Source: Tepidisphaeraceae bacterium | GTDB lineage: Bacteria; Planctomycetota; Phycisphaerae; Tepidisphaerales; Tepidisphaeraceae | Direction of reading: 5' to 3' | Assembly (NCBI GenBank): GCA_035998445.1 | Contig: DASYHQ010000007.1 | Location: 1-64,000, forward strand | Length of the DNA: 64,000 nucleotides | Part shown: in pieces, positions 40,681 through 50,382 of the stretch | Layout of the letters: every line of letters starts with the position of its first letter | Numbering within the stretch: position 1 is the first letter of the stretch | Position numbers and translations under genes: made by a program | The notes under the pieces: model-generated | The model's input: only the letters and a program-made list of their open reading frames with translations | Told to the model about the DNA's origin: nothing | The model's database searches: none

Positions 40681-41679
40681 TTAAGCGTTCTCGCGCGACC
40701 GGTTGTCGATGCGTCCCGTGCGTGGTTGCCACGCGAAGAACGCCTCCAATTGCTGCTCGAACGCCAGCCCGTCCCAGTTCCGCACCAGAAAGCGCGGCAA
40801 TTGAAATGGATCCGTCTCGCGTGTCACCTGACCGTTGAAGTTGGAACATGCGTACGCGTAGCCCGCCGTCTTCAGGAGGTCGACCGTTTCCCGCGTGTAG
40901 TCGTGCCGCGTGCCGAACGGATAGGAGAACCCGCGCCGGCCACTGCCGATTTCCAGCTGCTGCGCGACGGGAGATTCGTTGGACAGCCGCGGATGCGCGA
41001 TCGTGTGCCCACCAAACTCCAGAAGCGGATCAGCCTCCGCCTCGGCCAGTTCAGGGGCGGTCATCATGCGGTGTGATTCGCGGCCAGCCGATCCCAATCC
41101 CGACCAATCGTGAAGCGCTGCCATCGCCGCGGCGCGGTCGGCGACGGTTGCCCGGTGCAACAGGCCGCACAGTTCGCGGTAAACCTTCTGCCGTGGCGAG
41201 GGCGCGGTTGGCATCGTCACGTCCCAATGGCAATCCTGCGCAAACGCGTCGGGCGAATACGTCGCGGTGCTTTGCAAATCGATTGCATATCGCTCGCGGC
41301 CGACCGCCACAATTAACTTCTGGGGCAGCGTGTTCGGACGCAGGAAAATTCGTTCCAAATCGTCCCAGAAGAACTCGCGTTGGGTGTCGGTTAAGCCAGA
41401 TGTCGCGAAGATCGTCGCCGGGACGTTCGCGGCCCGCAGCAGTGGCAGGGCGTGGCGGAGGTTGTCCCAGTAGCCGTCGTCGAACGTGATCGCCACCGCA
41501 CGCTCGGGCAGACGCCCGGCGGCCGCCAGTTCGAGCATTACCGCGAGCGACATCGGCGCCGCCACCCGCTTCAGCGTGCGCAGGTGCTCGGCGAAGTTGG
41601 CCCGCGAGACGCACAGCAGTTGCGGATCGGTCGGCAGCTCGATCACGCGGTGATAAAGGAGGATCGTTCCACCGATCAT
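40681..41679 (-). CDS. NodB-type polysaccharide deacetylase
   Basis: The product has 332 residues from MIGGTILLYHRV. AITFDDGYWDNLRHALPLL carries the TFDDG motif with the catalytic and metal Asp, and GGHTIAHPRLSN is the HxxxH metal motif. RGFSYPFGTRHDYTRETV is the following motif with Arg and Pro, and later strands complete the fold. There is no signal peptide, so it acts in the cytosol or on lipid-linked sugars. It overlaps the methyltransferase gene by ATGA, forming a two-gene unit divergent from the glycosyltransferases. Confidence 0.9.
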   Translation of the reverse strand: MIGGTILLYHRVIELPTDPQLLCVSRANFAEHLRTLKRVAAPMSLAVMLELAAAGRLPERAVAITFDDGYWDNLRHALPLLRAANVPATIFATSGLTDTQREFFWDDLERIFLRPNTLPQKLIVAVGRERYAIDLQSTATYSPDAFAQDCHWDVTMPTAPSPRQKVYRELCGLLHRATVADRAAAMAALHDWSGLGSAGRESHRMMTAPELAEAEADPLLEFGGHTIAHPRLSNESPVAQQLEIGSGRRGFSYPFGTRHDYTRETVDLLKTAGYAYACSNFNGQVTRETDPFQLPRFLVRNWDGLAFEQQLEAFFAWQPRTGRIDNRSRENA

Positions 41680-42347
41680 GGGCTTGCCTTCGTTGCGCGC
41701 ACCGTCACGATGACCTCGTAGTCGGCGTCGCGGAAATCCAGTTCTTGGCGCGTCACCTCGTGCAGCGCCATCCCCTGAAGAAACGCGTTGGCAATCAAAA
41801 CATTGCCGAACGTTTCGACGGCCAAATCGCCTGGCCGAAACGCCTCTTCGAACAGTCGCCGTGCCGATAGGCTGGTGAAGCGCCAAAAGTCGCCCCAGCG
41901 GTCCATGTCGTACCGGCTGATTTGGCTGATGCCGGCCATCGTCGCCAGCACCGTGCCACCCGGGGCCAGCGCCGCGTATGCGGATCGGACCGCGCCGCGC
42001 ACGTCGTACAGGAACGGTAGTACCTGCGTCAGCACGATACAATCGAATGCGCCCGCTGGAATCCCCGCGCCCGTCTCCAAGTTGCCGACGAACGTCGCCT
42101 TGCGGTTACCGGGCACTGCATGCAGCACGTCGCTCTGCGTCACGCGGTCGCCACCAAACTGCCGGGTGTACGTCGGGTCGCCCACCTCCATCACCCGGCC
42201 GCGAATCGACTGTTGATTGGCCTGCAGGAAACCTTCGATGTAATACCGGTCGATCGGCGTGCCGCGATCGGTGCCGAACAGGCGGCTGACGGGCTGGGTG
42301 CTTCGCTGAGGGGGCAATGGGTCCTGCAACACGAAATAGTCCTCCAC
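41676..42347 (-). CDS. Class I SAM-dependent methyltransferase of the glycan locus
   Basis: The product has about 223 residues using the GTG shown; a TTG 13 codons upstream is possible. GRVMEVGDPTY is the AdoMet-binding motif I, FDCIVLTQVLPFLYD motif II/III, and ALAPGGTVLAT motif IV, a typical Methyltransf_11 order. The N-terminal 70 residues and the aromatic tail are not standard. In this context it may cap or modify a surface sugar. The stop overlaps the deacetylase start. Confidence 0.8.
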   Translation of the reverse strand: MEDYFVLQDPLPPQRSTQPVSRLFGTDRGTPIDRYYIEGFLQANQQSIRGRVMEVGDPTYTRQFGGDRVTQSDVLHAVPGNRKATFVGNLETGAGIPAGAFDCIVLTQVLPFLYDVRGAVRSAYAALAPGGTVLATMAGISQISRYDMDRWGDFWRFTSLSARRLFEEAFRPGDLAVETFGNVLIANAFLQGMALHEVTRQELDFRDADYEVIVTVRATKASP

Positions 42348-42389
42348 AACTTCTATCGGTTTGCCGCCCGTTCGTCCGATAATCAATCC

Positions 42390-44096
42390 ATGCGTATCGC
42401 GTTCCTTTCGCACCAATGGCCCGGCGCCCGAATGGGTGGCATTGGCTCGTACGTGCGGAACGCCACCGCGGCGCTGGCGCAGGCAGGGCACGACGTGCAC
42501 GTCTTCACGTTCGCACTGCCCGCCGACGTGCGGGCGAACGTGCCGCCGGAGATTAAGCTGCACGAGACGCCCGACCTGGCGTCGCGCGTGATGTCGGGCG
42601 CTGTGCCCGCGCCCATGGCGGCGGTGTTGAACGCGGGGGGTGAGGGAATTTATCGCCTGGCGATTGCGCACCTGCTGACGGCAGCCTTTCAAGCTGAACA
42701 TGCGATTAAGCCGTTCGATGTTGTGGAAGTGCCCGAGGTGGAAGCGCTCGGCCTGCCATTGCTGTTGAACCATTCGCGCACGCTGCCCGTGGTGACGCAC
42801 CTGCACTGTGCGACCTCGATCGCTTACGCGGGCAACGGGGTTGAGGTGGGGCCGTCGCAACGACTGATCACCGAACTGGAGTTTGCTGCGATTCATCTCT
42901 CCGACAGCATTTGCGCCCCAACGCGTGCCGTGGTCGATCTGACCGAGCGGCACATGAACGCGACGGTCTCCGCTGCCGAGATCCCGCACGCCATGATGCG
43001 CGACTCGACGGCGTTCGAACCACCGCCGGCGGACGGTTCGGTGCTGTTCGTGGGACGGCTTGAGCGCCTGAAGGGCGTTGAGGTGCTGGCCGCGGCACTG
43101 CGACAGTTCTTGGCCGACAATGCCGCTGCGACCTTTCGGTTCTTGGCACCCGACACGAACACCGGGCCCAAAGGTGATTCGATGCAGCGGCACATCGAAA
43201 GCATCATCGGGCCAGACTTACTCGGCCGCGTGACGTTCCTGGGTGAAGTGTCGCGCGCGGTGGTTGATCGGGAACTGGCGGCCGCGTCGTTCTGCGTGAT
43301 GCCGAGCCTGCTTGAGAATTTCTCGATGGCATTATGCGAATCCATGGCTGCGGGGCGTGCGGTGGTCGTCGCGGGGGGAACAGGGTCGGTCGAGGTGGTC
43401 TGTGATGACGCGCTGGTGGCAGAGCGCGGCTCGGCCGATGATCTGGCACGACTCATGACACGTCTGTGGCGCGATCGTGGTGAACTCGCATTGCGCTCAC
43501 GCGCCGCACAGGAACGCGTCCGTCACCTTTGCGGTCCTGCCCGCGTGTCGCAACAACGGGCAGAATTCTATCGCGATGCGATGAACCAATTCCGATTGGA
43601 GACCGTCACCGATCGCGCCGCGCGGCTTTCAGCACTGCCCGCATCTACCGCAGCGACGTTGCTGCCGGCGGTGGTGACGCTGACGGGTGGGTTGTGTGGT
43701 GTGCGGTCCGCCGGTGAGCAGTCGCCGGGCGCACGGCTCTCAACCATCTTCAGCAGATTGTCCGCAGTGCAAGGCGGCCGCGCGCAGGTCACGCTGTACG
43801 CCGCCGGCAAGCACACGACGCGATTGCTTTCGGAGCGTCACCTGTGGGAATCGGCCGGCCACGACATTGCAGGCATCATCGACGACCACCCGCGGTTCGC
43901 CGAGGGCGGCGAGTACCTCGGCCTGCCCGTGCAGTCGATGGAGAGGGCGGTGGCGGCGGTGCGGGCGGGGCGGGCGTTGCCGCCGGTCGTGCTTAGCACC
44001 GATACGTACGAGGACCAGTTTTGGAATCAGACGGCGCCGCTGCGCGAATTGGGCGTCGCCGTCTATCGACTTTACGGCCAAGGGAGCGCCACGTGA
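42390..44096 (+). CDS. GT4-family glycosyltransferase with C-terminal Rossmann-like domain
   Basis: The product has 568 residues. Residues 1-400 form two Rossmann halves: MRIAFLSHQWPGARMGGIGS with the glycine-rich donor loop, then DGSVLFVGRLERLKGVE and MPSLLENFSMALCESMAAGR, the E-x7-E type motif of GT4 enzymes. Beyond residue about 460 there is a further small domain (VTLYAAGKHTTRLLSERHLW and VLSTDTYEDQ) that resembles nucleotide-binding folds found in sugar-modifying proteins. It starts 42 bases from the divergent methyltransferase and is coupled to the next gene by GTGA. Confidence 0.85.
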   Translation: MRIAFLSHQWPGARMGGIGSYVRNATAALAQAGHDVHVFTFALPADVRANVPPEIKLHETPDLASRVMSGAVPAPMAAVLNAGGEGIYRLAIAHLLTAAFQAEHAIKPFDVVEVPEVEALGLPLLLNHSRTLPVVTHLHCATSIAYAGNGVEVGPSQRLITELEFAAIHLSDSICAPTRAVVDLTERHMNATVSAAEIPHAMMRDSTAFEPPPADGSVLFVGRLERLKGVEVLAAALRQFLADNAAATFRFLAPDTNTGPKGDSMQRHIESIIGPDLLGRVTFLGEVSRAVVDRELAAASFCVMPSLLENFSMALCESMAAGRAVVVAGGTGSVEVVCDDALVAERGSADDLARLMTRLWRDRGELALRSRAAQERVRHLCGPARVSQQRAEFYRDAMNQFRLETVTDRAARLSALPASTAATLLPAVVTLTGGLCGVRSAGEQSPGARLSTIFSRLSAVQGGRAQVTLYAAGKHTTRLLSERHLWESAGHDIAGIIDDHPRFAEGGEYLGLPVQSMERAVAAVRAGRALPPVVLSTDTYEDQFWNQTAPLRELGVAVYRLYGQGSAT

Positions 44097-44872
44097 TCGA
44101 GCTTTCCATCGTCATCCCGACCTGCAATCGTGCACCTCTGCTGGCGCGCTGCCTGACCAGCGTTCGCCGAAGCATCTCCTGCAACTACGAGGCGATCGTC
44201 GTCAACGGCGCCAGCACCGACGAGACGTCCGACGTCTTGGCCGCCGCCAAGGACATGATGGGCGACCGGCTGCGGGTCATCAACGAACCGCAGCGCGAAG
44301 GCTTCGTGCGCGCTGCCAATAAAGGCTTTGCCGCCGCCCGCGGGCGCTGCGTGACCTGGGTGAACGACGATGCAAGACCACTGCCCGGCGCGCTCGACAA
44401 CGCGGCGCTGCAGTTGCTGCAAGCTCCAGCAAACGTTGGTTTGATCGCGATGTTCCACGACTTCCACGGCCAGCGCAACATCGCCTACGAGGCCGACCAC
44501 GGTGCCCGGCGATACAAGTTGCTGCACGTGCGCGGCACGCTCTACGCGAACTTCGGCCTGGGGCGGCTCAGCACCTTCCGCGATCTGGGCTTCTTCGACG
44601 AGCGCTACTTCCTGAACGCCGCCGACCCCGACTTTTCGCTGAAGGTATGGCACGCGGGCCTGGAGGTCGTGCCCGCCGCCGACAGCTTCATCGACCACGA
44701 CGAGCACGACGACGACCGCCGGGCGCAGGACGGCGACCGCGCGCAGGCGGACAACGTGAAGCTGTTCGAAAAGTGGGACCTGCCACCGAAGAATTTGGAG
44801 CAGAACGACTTCGATCCACAGCGTCCGTGCACCCTCCGCGGCCTTCGACCGACGACCGCTGTGGCGGCTTAG
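44093..44872 (+). CDS. GT2-family glycosyltransferase
   Basis: The product has 259 residues. IELSIVIPTCNRAPLLARCL, NGASTDETSD and VTWVNDDARPLPGA (the DxD-like donor site) mark a GT-A fold of family 2. LYANFGLGRLSTFRDLGFFD is the acceptor loop region. The GTG start overlaps the upstream stop (GTGA) with AGGGAG before it. The C-terminal tail is acidic (DHDEHDDDRR) and not part of the standard fold. It transfers a sugar in surface glycan assembly; donor and acceptor are unknown. Confidence 0.85.
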   Translation: MIELSIVIPTCNRAPLLARCLTSVRRSISCNYEAIVVNGASTDETSDVLAAAKDMMGDRLRVINEPQREGFVRAANKGFAAARGRCVTWVNDDARPLPGALDNAALQLLQAPANVGLIAMFHDFHGQRNIAYEADHGARRYKLLHVRGTLYANFGLGRLSTFRDLGFFDERYFLNAADPDFSLKVWHAGLEVVPAADSFIDHDEHDDDRRAQDGDRAQADNVKLFEKWDLPPKNLEQNDFDPQRPCTLRGLRPTTAVAA

Positions 44873-44884
44873 GAAGTTCCGATC

Positions 44885-46066
44885 ATGCTCGACGTCACGT
44901 TCCTCATCTCCACGTACAACCGCGGGCAGGTGTTGCTCAGTACCCTCGCGCAAATCGGCAACTGCGGTCTGGCGGCGGGGCGATTCGAGATCATCGTCGT
45001 CGACAACGCCAGCACCGACGGCACCGCCGACCTTGTCGCGCACTGGTTTCGGGAAGTGAAGCTCGTCCGGCTGGCCACAAACCGCGGCCCGTGCGCCAAA
45101 AATGAGGGGCTGCCGCTGGCGCGTGGACGGTTCGTCCTGTTTCTTGATGACGATTCGTTCCCGCAACCCGGTGCGGTCGCTGCCATGATCGAGAAGTTTG
45201 ATCGCGACCCCGAACTCGGCGCCGCGACGTTCACGATCACGCTGCCGAACGGCCGGCGAGAGTGCAGCGCGTATCCGAACGTCTTCATCGGCTGTGGCAC
45301 CGGGTTCCGAACCGACGCGCTCAAGCTGGTGGGCGGGCTGCCGACGGATTTCTTCATGCAGGCGGAAGAGTACGACCTTTCGCTGCGCCTGATGGACGCG
45401 GGCTGGCACGTGCGCTCGTTCGCCGATCTGCACGTCACGCATCTCAAGACGCCGGCGGCGCGGTATCCGGAGCGTGTGGCATCGCTGGACGTGCGGAACA
45501 ATCTGCTGCTCGTCGCTCGACACTTCCCGCTGCGCTGGGTGGCGCCATTCGCGTGGGATTGGACGAAACGGTACCGATTCATCGCCGGTGCCAACGGACG
45601 CAAGGCCGCCTTCTGGCGCGGTGTGGTGGCGGGCCTGTGGGCTATTGTTAAGGGGGCCCACCGCAAGCCCGTGAGCACGGAGACGTTCGAGACGTTCGCG
45701 CGATTAAATGCGATTGAAGCCGCTATGCGCGACTGGGCCGCGCGCTCGGGTGTAAAGCAAGTGTTGTTCGTCGATCTCGGCAAGAACAGCCTTGCCTACC
45801 ATCGTGCGGCACGGCGGTGCGGTTTAACTGTCGTCGCAGTGGCGGACGCGAATCTCGGCCAACATGGTTATACGTATCGCGGCGTACCGATCGTTACCGA
45901 CGATGTCGCCCTCCGCCTCTCGTACGACGCGGTGGTCGTGAGCAACCTGTCGCCGGTGCATGCACAATCCCGAACGGCTCATTGGCAAACGTTGACCGAT
46001 CGACCGGTAGTCGATTTGATGGCGCCGGCGGTGGAACGATCACGCGGCGTCGCAGTCGCGGCTTGA
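44885..46066 (+). CDS. GT2-family glycosyltransferase with C-terminal Rossmann-like domain
   Basis: The product has 393 residues. LDVTFLISTYNRGQVLLSTL, VDNASTDGTADL and FVLFLDDDSFPQPGAV mark a GT-A enzyme of family 2, and FMQAEEYDLSLRLMDAGW is the acceptor region with the general base. From residue about 285 a separate domain begins (VLFVDLGKNSLAYHR; GVPIVTDDVALRLSYD), resembling the extra domain of the GT4 protein two genes upstream. It is the last gene of the rightward glycan operon. Confidence 0.85.
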   Translation: MLDVTFLISTYNRGQVLLSTLAQIGNCGLAAGRFEIIVVDNASTDGTADLVAHWFREVKLVRLATNRGPCAKNEGLPLARGRFVLFLDDDSFPQPGAVAAMIEKFDRDPELGAATFTITLPNGRRECSAYPNVFIGCGTGFRTDALKLVGGLPTDFFMQAEEYDLSLRLMDAGWHVRSFADLHVTHLKTPAARYPERVASLDVRNNLLLVARHFPLRWVAPFAWDWTKRYRFIAGANGRKAAFWRGVVAGLWAIVKGAHRKPVSTETFETFARLNAIEAAMRDWAARSGVKQVLFVDLGKNSLAYHRAARRCGLTVVAVADANLGQHGYTYRGVPIVTDDVALRLSYDAVVVSNLSPVHAQSRTAHWQTLTDRPVVDLMAPAVERSRGVAVAA

Positions 46067-46072
46067 TCAAAA

Positions 46073-47854
46073 TCAAACGGATTTCACGAGCGGCAGTTCC
46101 ACCCAAAATTGGCTACCCGCCCCTTCGGTTGATCGCACGCCCACACGGCCGCCCATCCGCTCGACGGCTCGCTTGGCAATCGCCAGGCCGATCCCCGCAC
46201 CCTGGTATTTGCCGTTCTCGTTCAGCGACTCGAACGGAGTGAAGATGCGCTCGAAGTTCTCCGGCGAGATGCCGATCCCGCGGTCCTCGATCCAGATGCG
46301 CGCCACGTCCGTGCGTTCCTCTGCCCAAATGTTCACCTTCGCCCGCTCGCCCGGCTGCACGAACTTGATCGCGTTGCCGATGAGGTTCGCGAAGACGTGC
46401 TGCAGCGTCAGGCGATGGCCCAGCACCCAGGGCAACGGTTCCTGAAAGTGAATGGCTGCGTTGGCCATCTCCGGTTCGCGCTGGAGTTGGCCGATCAGCT
46501 CGTGCACGATCGTGACCGTGCTGACCGGCGACAGCGCAAGGTCGGCGCGTGCCAGCCGGCTGTACTCCAACAGGTCGGTGATCAGCCGATCCATGCGCGC
46601 CGACGACGCGATGACCCGCCGAAGCGATTCCAACCCCTGCTCGTCGAGCTTATCGCCCTGGCGGGCCAGCAACGTGGTCGCGAATCCCTGCAACGTGTGC
46701 AGCGGGGCCCGCAGGTCGTGCGATACGGTGTACGAGAACGCGTCCAGTTCCTCGTTCACCGCCTGCAGTTCCCGCGTGCGGTCTACGACGCGCTGCTCGA
46801 GCGTGGCGTTGAGCTGTTCGATCTCGTCGGCGGCGCGCTTCTGGGCGTGAATGTCGGTGATCGTGCCGAACCACTTGACCACGTTGCCCGCCTCGTCCCG
46901 CGCGGGCAGCGCACGGCTGAGGTGCCAGTGGTACTCGTCGCTGCCGTTGGCGGGGCGAATGCGATATTCGATGCTGTGCGGCTCATCGGCCGCGATCGAC
47001 GCGAACCAGCTCGTCGACACGCGGTGGAAGTCGTCGGGGTGGATGATGTTGCGCCACTGCGTCTCCCGCGCCTCGGCGACCGTCATGCCGACGTAACGCT
47101 GCCACTGTAGATTAAAGTAATCGGCGACGCCGTCCGGGCCGGCGGTGAAGACCATCTGCGGCATGGCGTCGGCCAGCTCGCGGAAGCGCGACTCGCTGCT
47201 GCGCAGCGCCGACTCGGCGGCCCGCTGCTGCGTCACGTCCTGCATGCTGACCACGCAGCGCAACGACGCGCCGGCGGCGTCGTGCACCAGCGTGCCCTGC
47301 ATCAGAACGCAAATGCCGGCGCCGTCCTTTCGCTGGCAGCGCGATTCCGACGCGTACTCCTGCGACCGGCCCTGGGCCATCGCCAGGTATGCCGACCAGT
47401 CCCGCTCGCGCGCATCGGCCATGCAGAGGTCGAACAGAGACATGCCGAGCAGTTCGCCCTCGGTGTAACCCGTGATCTCGCACATCTTCCGGTTCACGCG
47501 CAACAGTTTGCCGGCTGCCAGGTCGGCCTGAGCCATACCGATCGGGGCCAGGTCGAACGAGCCGCGCAGTTCTTCCTCGCTGGCGCGTAGCGCGTTCTCG
47601 TCGCGCTGTTGGCGAACGGTGGCGGTGTAGATGATCGCATACACCAGCCCGCTGGAGACGGCCACGAACACGAGCCCTTTAAACGACTGGGCCCACAGGT
47701 GGAAGGCTTCCGTCGACGATAGCAGGTGCAGTGCCCGGTCGCTCAGGATGATCCAGAGCGACGCGATGATGAAGTACATGGCGCTGGCGCGCAACGCCAT
47801 CCGGGCGGCGGTGGTTTGCGGGGGTGGCGGTTGGCTCGGTAAGTGGGAATCCAA
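46073..47854 (-). CDS. Membrane PAS-domain sensor histidine kinase
   Basis: The product has 593 residues. Two transmembrane helices lie near residues 24-38 and 59-78. A first PAS domain (GSFDLAPIGMAQADLAAGKL) occupies about 95-215 and a second (RFRELADAMPQMVFTAGPDG) about 225-340. The HisKA box is SYTVSHDLRAPLHTLQGF with phosphoacceptor His379, and the ATPase follows with the N, G1 and G2 boxes (NLIGNAIKF, DRGIGISPENFERIF, GAGIGLAIAKR). The ligand and response regulator are unknown. Confidence 0.9.
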   Translation of the reverse strand: MDSHLPSQPPPPQTTAARMALRASAMYFIIASLWIILSDRALHLLSSTEAFHLWAQSFKGLVFVAVSSGLVYAIIYTATVRQQRDENALRASEEELRGSFDLAPIGMAQADLAAGKLLRVNRKMCEITGYTEGELLGMSLFDLCMADARERDWSAYLAMAQGRSQEYASESRCQRKDGAGICVLMQGTLVHDAAGASLRCVVSMQDVTQQRAAESALRSSESRFRELADAMPQMVFTAGPDGVADYFNLQWQRYVGMTVAEARETQWRNIIHPDDFHRVSTSWFASIAADEPHSIEYRIRPANGSDEYHWHLSRALPARDEAGNVVKWFGTITDIHAQKRAADEIEQLNATLEQRVVDRTRELQAVNEELDAFSYTVSHDLRAPLHTLQGFATTLLARQGDKLDEQGLESLRRVIASSARMDRLITDLLEYSRLARADLALSPVSTVTIVHELIGQLQREPEMANAAIHFQEPLPWVLGHRLTLQHVFANLIGNAIKFVQPGERAKVNIWAEERTDVARIWIEDRGIGISPENFERIFTPFESLNENGKYQGAGIGLAIAKRAVERMGGRVGVRSTEGAGSQFWVELPLVKSV

Positions 47855-47948
47855 AACGCTCTCGCCGGGCGTGCGTGTATCGATACGTGACGGTAAGCGC
47901 CGGTCGATCGCGTCGTTGACTGCGACCGACCGGCGGCCCCCGAAGCCG

Positions 47949-48992
47949 CTAGACCGCCTTGGCGGCGCGGCGCGGTGTCGGCTCGGCGACGGCGCCCAGG
48001 TTGCGGAAGCGCTCGTAGCGCCGTTCGAGCAGGTTATCGAGCTTCACGCGCTTCAGGTCGCGGATCGTCTTGGCCAGGTACTGCTCGAGGTTGTGGGCCG
48101 CGGTGTGCGGATCGCGATGAGCGCCACCCAATGGCTCGGGCACCACGGCGTCGATCACGCCGTGCTTGATCAGGTGCTTGCTGGTCAGCTTCAGCGCGTC
48201 GGCGGCGTCGGCGGCGTTGGTGGCGCCCTTCCACAGGATGCCGCTGCAGCCCTCGGGGCTGATCACCGAGTACCACGCGAACTCCATCATCGCCACGCGG
48301 TCGGCCACGGCGATGCCGAGCGCGCCACCGCTGCCACCCTCACCCGTGATGACCGTGACGATCGGCGTCTTCAGGCGGCTCATTTCCATCATGTTGCGGG
48401 CGATGCTCTCCGCTTGCCCGCGCTCTTCCGCGCCAATGCCCGGGTACGCACCGGCCGTGTCGACCAGCGTCACCACCGGCAGGCCGAACTTCTCGGCCAG
48501 CTTCATGCAGCGCAGCGCCTTGCGGTAGCCTTCCGGATGAGCACAGCCGAAGTAGCACTGGATCTTCTCTTTGGTGTCCTTGCCCTTGTGATGCCCGATC
48601 AGCATCACCTTATGGCCACCGATGCGCGCCAATCCGCACTTAATGGCCGGATCGTCACCGAAGTGACGGTCGCCGTGCAGTTCGCGGAACTCACGGCACA
48701 GCACCTCGACGTAATCCTTAAACAAGGGCCGCTGCGGGTGACGGGCGACCTGAACGGTTTCCCAGGCGGATAGGCTATCGTAGGTCTTGCGCACCATCGC
48801 GGTGTAGTTCGACCGCAGCTGCCGCAGTTCCTTGCTGTAGTCGATCTGCTTCGATGCCTGCAGGCCTTCCAACTCGTGGATCTGTTCCTCAAGCTTGGCC
48901 AGCGGCTTCTCGAATTCCAGCACGTGCCGCAGGGGAACCTTGCTGGCGACGGCGGAACTTGTGGGTTCGGGTGCAGCCAAAGTGTGGGCCAT
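47949..48992 (-). CDS. accA: Acetyl-CoA carboxylase carboxyltransferase subunit alpha
   Basis: The product has 347 residues. LEFEKPLAKLEEQIHELEGL starts the conserved N-terminal helix, and later blocks include FRELHGDRHFGDDPA, GLPVVTLVDTAGAYPGIGAE and TGEGGSGGALGIAVADRVAM with the acetyl-CoA and biotin oxyanion loops. It pairs with the beta subunit (not in view) to make malonyl-CoA for fatty acid synthesis. Size is normal apart from 20 extra N-terminal residues. It is separated from the sensor kinase by 94 bases. Confidence 0.95.
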   Translation of the reverse strand: MAHTLAAPEPTSSAVASKVPLRHVLEFEKPLAKLEEQIHELEGLQASKQIDYSKELRQLRSNYTAMVRKTYDSLSAWETVQVARHPQRPLFKDYVEVLCREFRELHGDRHFGDDPAIKCGLARIGGHKVMLIGHHKGKDTKEKIQCYFGCAHPEGYRKALRCMKLAEKFGLPVVTLVDTAGAYPGIGAEERGQAESIARNMMEMSRLKTPIVTVITGEGGSGGALGIAVADRVAMMEFAWYSVISPEGCSGILWKGATNAADAADALKLTSKHLIKHGVIDAVVPEPLGGAHRDPHTAAHNLEQYLAKTIRDLKRVKLDNLLERRYERFRNLGAVAEPTPRRAAKAV

Positions 48993-49238
48993 CTTTCGTT
49001 GTTCGACCGACCGTACACGCGGTCGACCGCCTTGTATGTTTTTACGGACGTCAGAACTTGATCGAGTCCCGACGTTTCACTTGCGGACTTGCATGGAACC
49101 TGGTTGCCAAAGCGGCAATGCCAGAGCGTTCCGATTTCTCCCAGCTTGCCAACGGGAATACGGTAAAGCGATGCCCGAACGAACGCAAGGGAGACGCCGC
49201 CGGCGCGCCTCGGTTGGGGTTATCTCACTGGCGCGATT

Positions 49239-50102
49239 ATGATCGGCCGTATGACCTTCGAACGCGTGTGCATTCTAGGCGTGGGGCTGTTGGGCGGCTC
49301 GCTGGCGCTGGCCTTGCGTAACGTCGTAACCGACTGCCGAGTCGTCGGATACGGCCACCGCCAGTCGACGCTGGACACGGCGTTGTCGCGCGACGTCATC
49401 CATGAATCGTCCACCGACCCGGCCGAAGCCGTCCGCGACGCCGATCTGGTCGTCCTCTGCACACCGGTCGGCACGTTCAGCGACCTCATCCATCGGATCG
49501 GCCCGGCGTTGCGCGCCGACGCCATCGTGACCGACGTCGGCAGCACCAAGCGATCGATTGTGGTCGCGTCAAAGGCACTGCCGTCGCCCGGCCTGTTCGT
49601 CGGATCCCACCCTATGGCCGGCAGTGAAAAGCGGGGCGTGGAGTACGCCGACGGCAACCTGTTCCAGAGCGCCAACTGCGTTCTCACACCCACCGCCGAG
49701 ACCGACGCCACCGCGCTGGAAAGGGTCGACACGATGTGGCGTTCGATCGGCATGCGAACGCTGCGGATGACGCCCGAGGAGCACGACGCCCGCGTCGCCA
49801 CCGCCAGCCACGTCCCCCACGCCGTCGCCGCGGCGCTAATGTTGCTGCAGGACGAGGGCTCGCTCGCGATCGCCGGCAAAGGCTTGGCCGACACCACCCG
49901 CATCGCCGCCGGCGACGCCGGGCTGTGGCGCGACATCTTTCTCGACAACGGGGACAACCTGACCGCGGGACTGGAACAGATGAAATCCCGGATCGACCGG
50001 CTGCTTGGTTATGTTCGCGATAACGATGCCGCCGCCGTGGCGAATTGGTTGAACGAGGCGAGCGACCGGCGCGCCGAGTTCGCGTGCCGTCTCAAACCAT
50101 AA
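49239..50102 (+). CDS. tyrA: Prephenate dehydrogenase
   Basis: The product has 287 residues. CILGVGLLGGSLALALRN is the NAD-binding loop, VVLCTPVGTFSDLI and TDVGSTKRSI follow, GSHPMAGSEKRGVEYA carries the catalytic His and substrate Arg region, and SHVPHAVAAALM is the conserved histidine helix. It makes 4-hydroxyphenylpyruvate or, if arogenate is used, tyrosine; the two cannot be separated by sequence here. No ACT domain is present. An ATG four codons in is an equally good start. Confidence 0.9.
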   Translation: MIGRMTFERVCILGVGLLGGSLALALRNVVTDCRVVGYGHRQSTLDTALSRDVIHESSTDPAEAVRDADLVVLCTPVGTFSDLIHRIGPALRADAIVTDVGSTKRSIVVASKALPSPGLFVGSHPMAGSEKRGVEYADGNLFQSANCVLTPTAETDATALERVDTMWRSIGMRTLRMTPEEHDARVATASHVPHAVAAALMLLQDEGSLAIAGKGLADTTRIAAGDAGLWRDIFLDNGDNLTAGLEQMKSRIDRLLGYVRDNDAAAVANWLNEASDRRAEFACRLKP

Positions 50103-50161
50103 TAGGTTGCCTCTCCGGCGCCTCCCATGGGCGGTCAGAGGCGAGGCTCGAAATGCGTTTG

Positions 50162-50247
50162 GCCCACGAATGGGCACGAACGAATACGAATGAAAGAAGC
50201 CACCTGATCGTGCTCTTATTCGTGTTGATTCGTGCTCATTCGTGGGC
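50162..50247. repeat. Dispersed inverted repeat with CACGAATGGGCACGAA ends, second copy
   Basis: GCCCACGAATGGGCACGAA on the left and TTCGTGCTCATTCGTGGGC on the right are near-perfect reverse complements. The inner bases carry further CGAATACGAATGA and TTATTCGTG copies. It is related to the element at 36,935-37,013. It lies between tyrA and the phosphatase gene. Confidence 0.75.
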
Positions 50248-50382
50248 GGTCCCACTTCGGCTCCCCGGAACGAGCAAACTCACGACCTTGAGCGCACGCC
50301 CGCCAGCACGTACAAATCCGCACCCGCCGATGAAGGGCGGTGCGTCCCTCGTCCACTTAACCACGACTGGAAGTTGCCAAGT

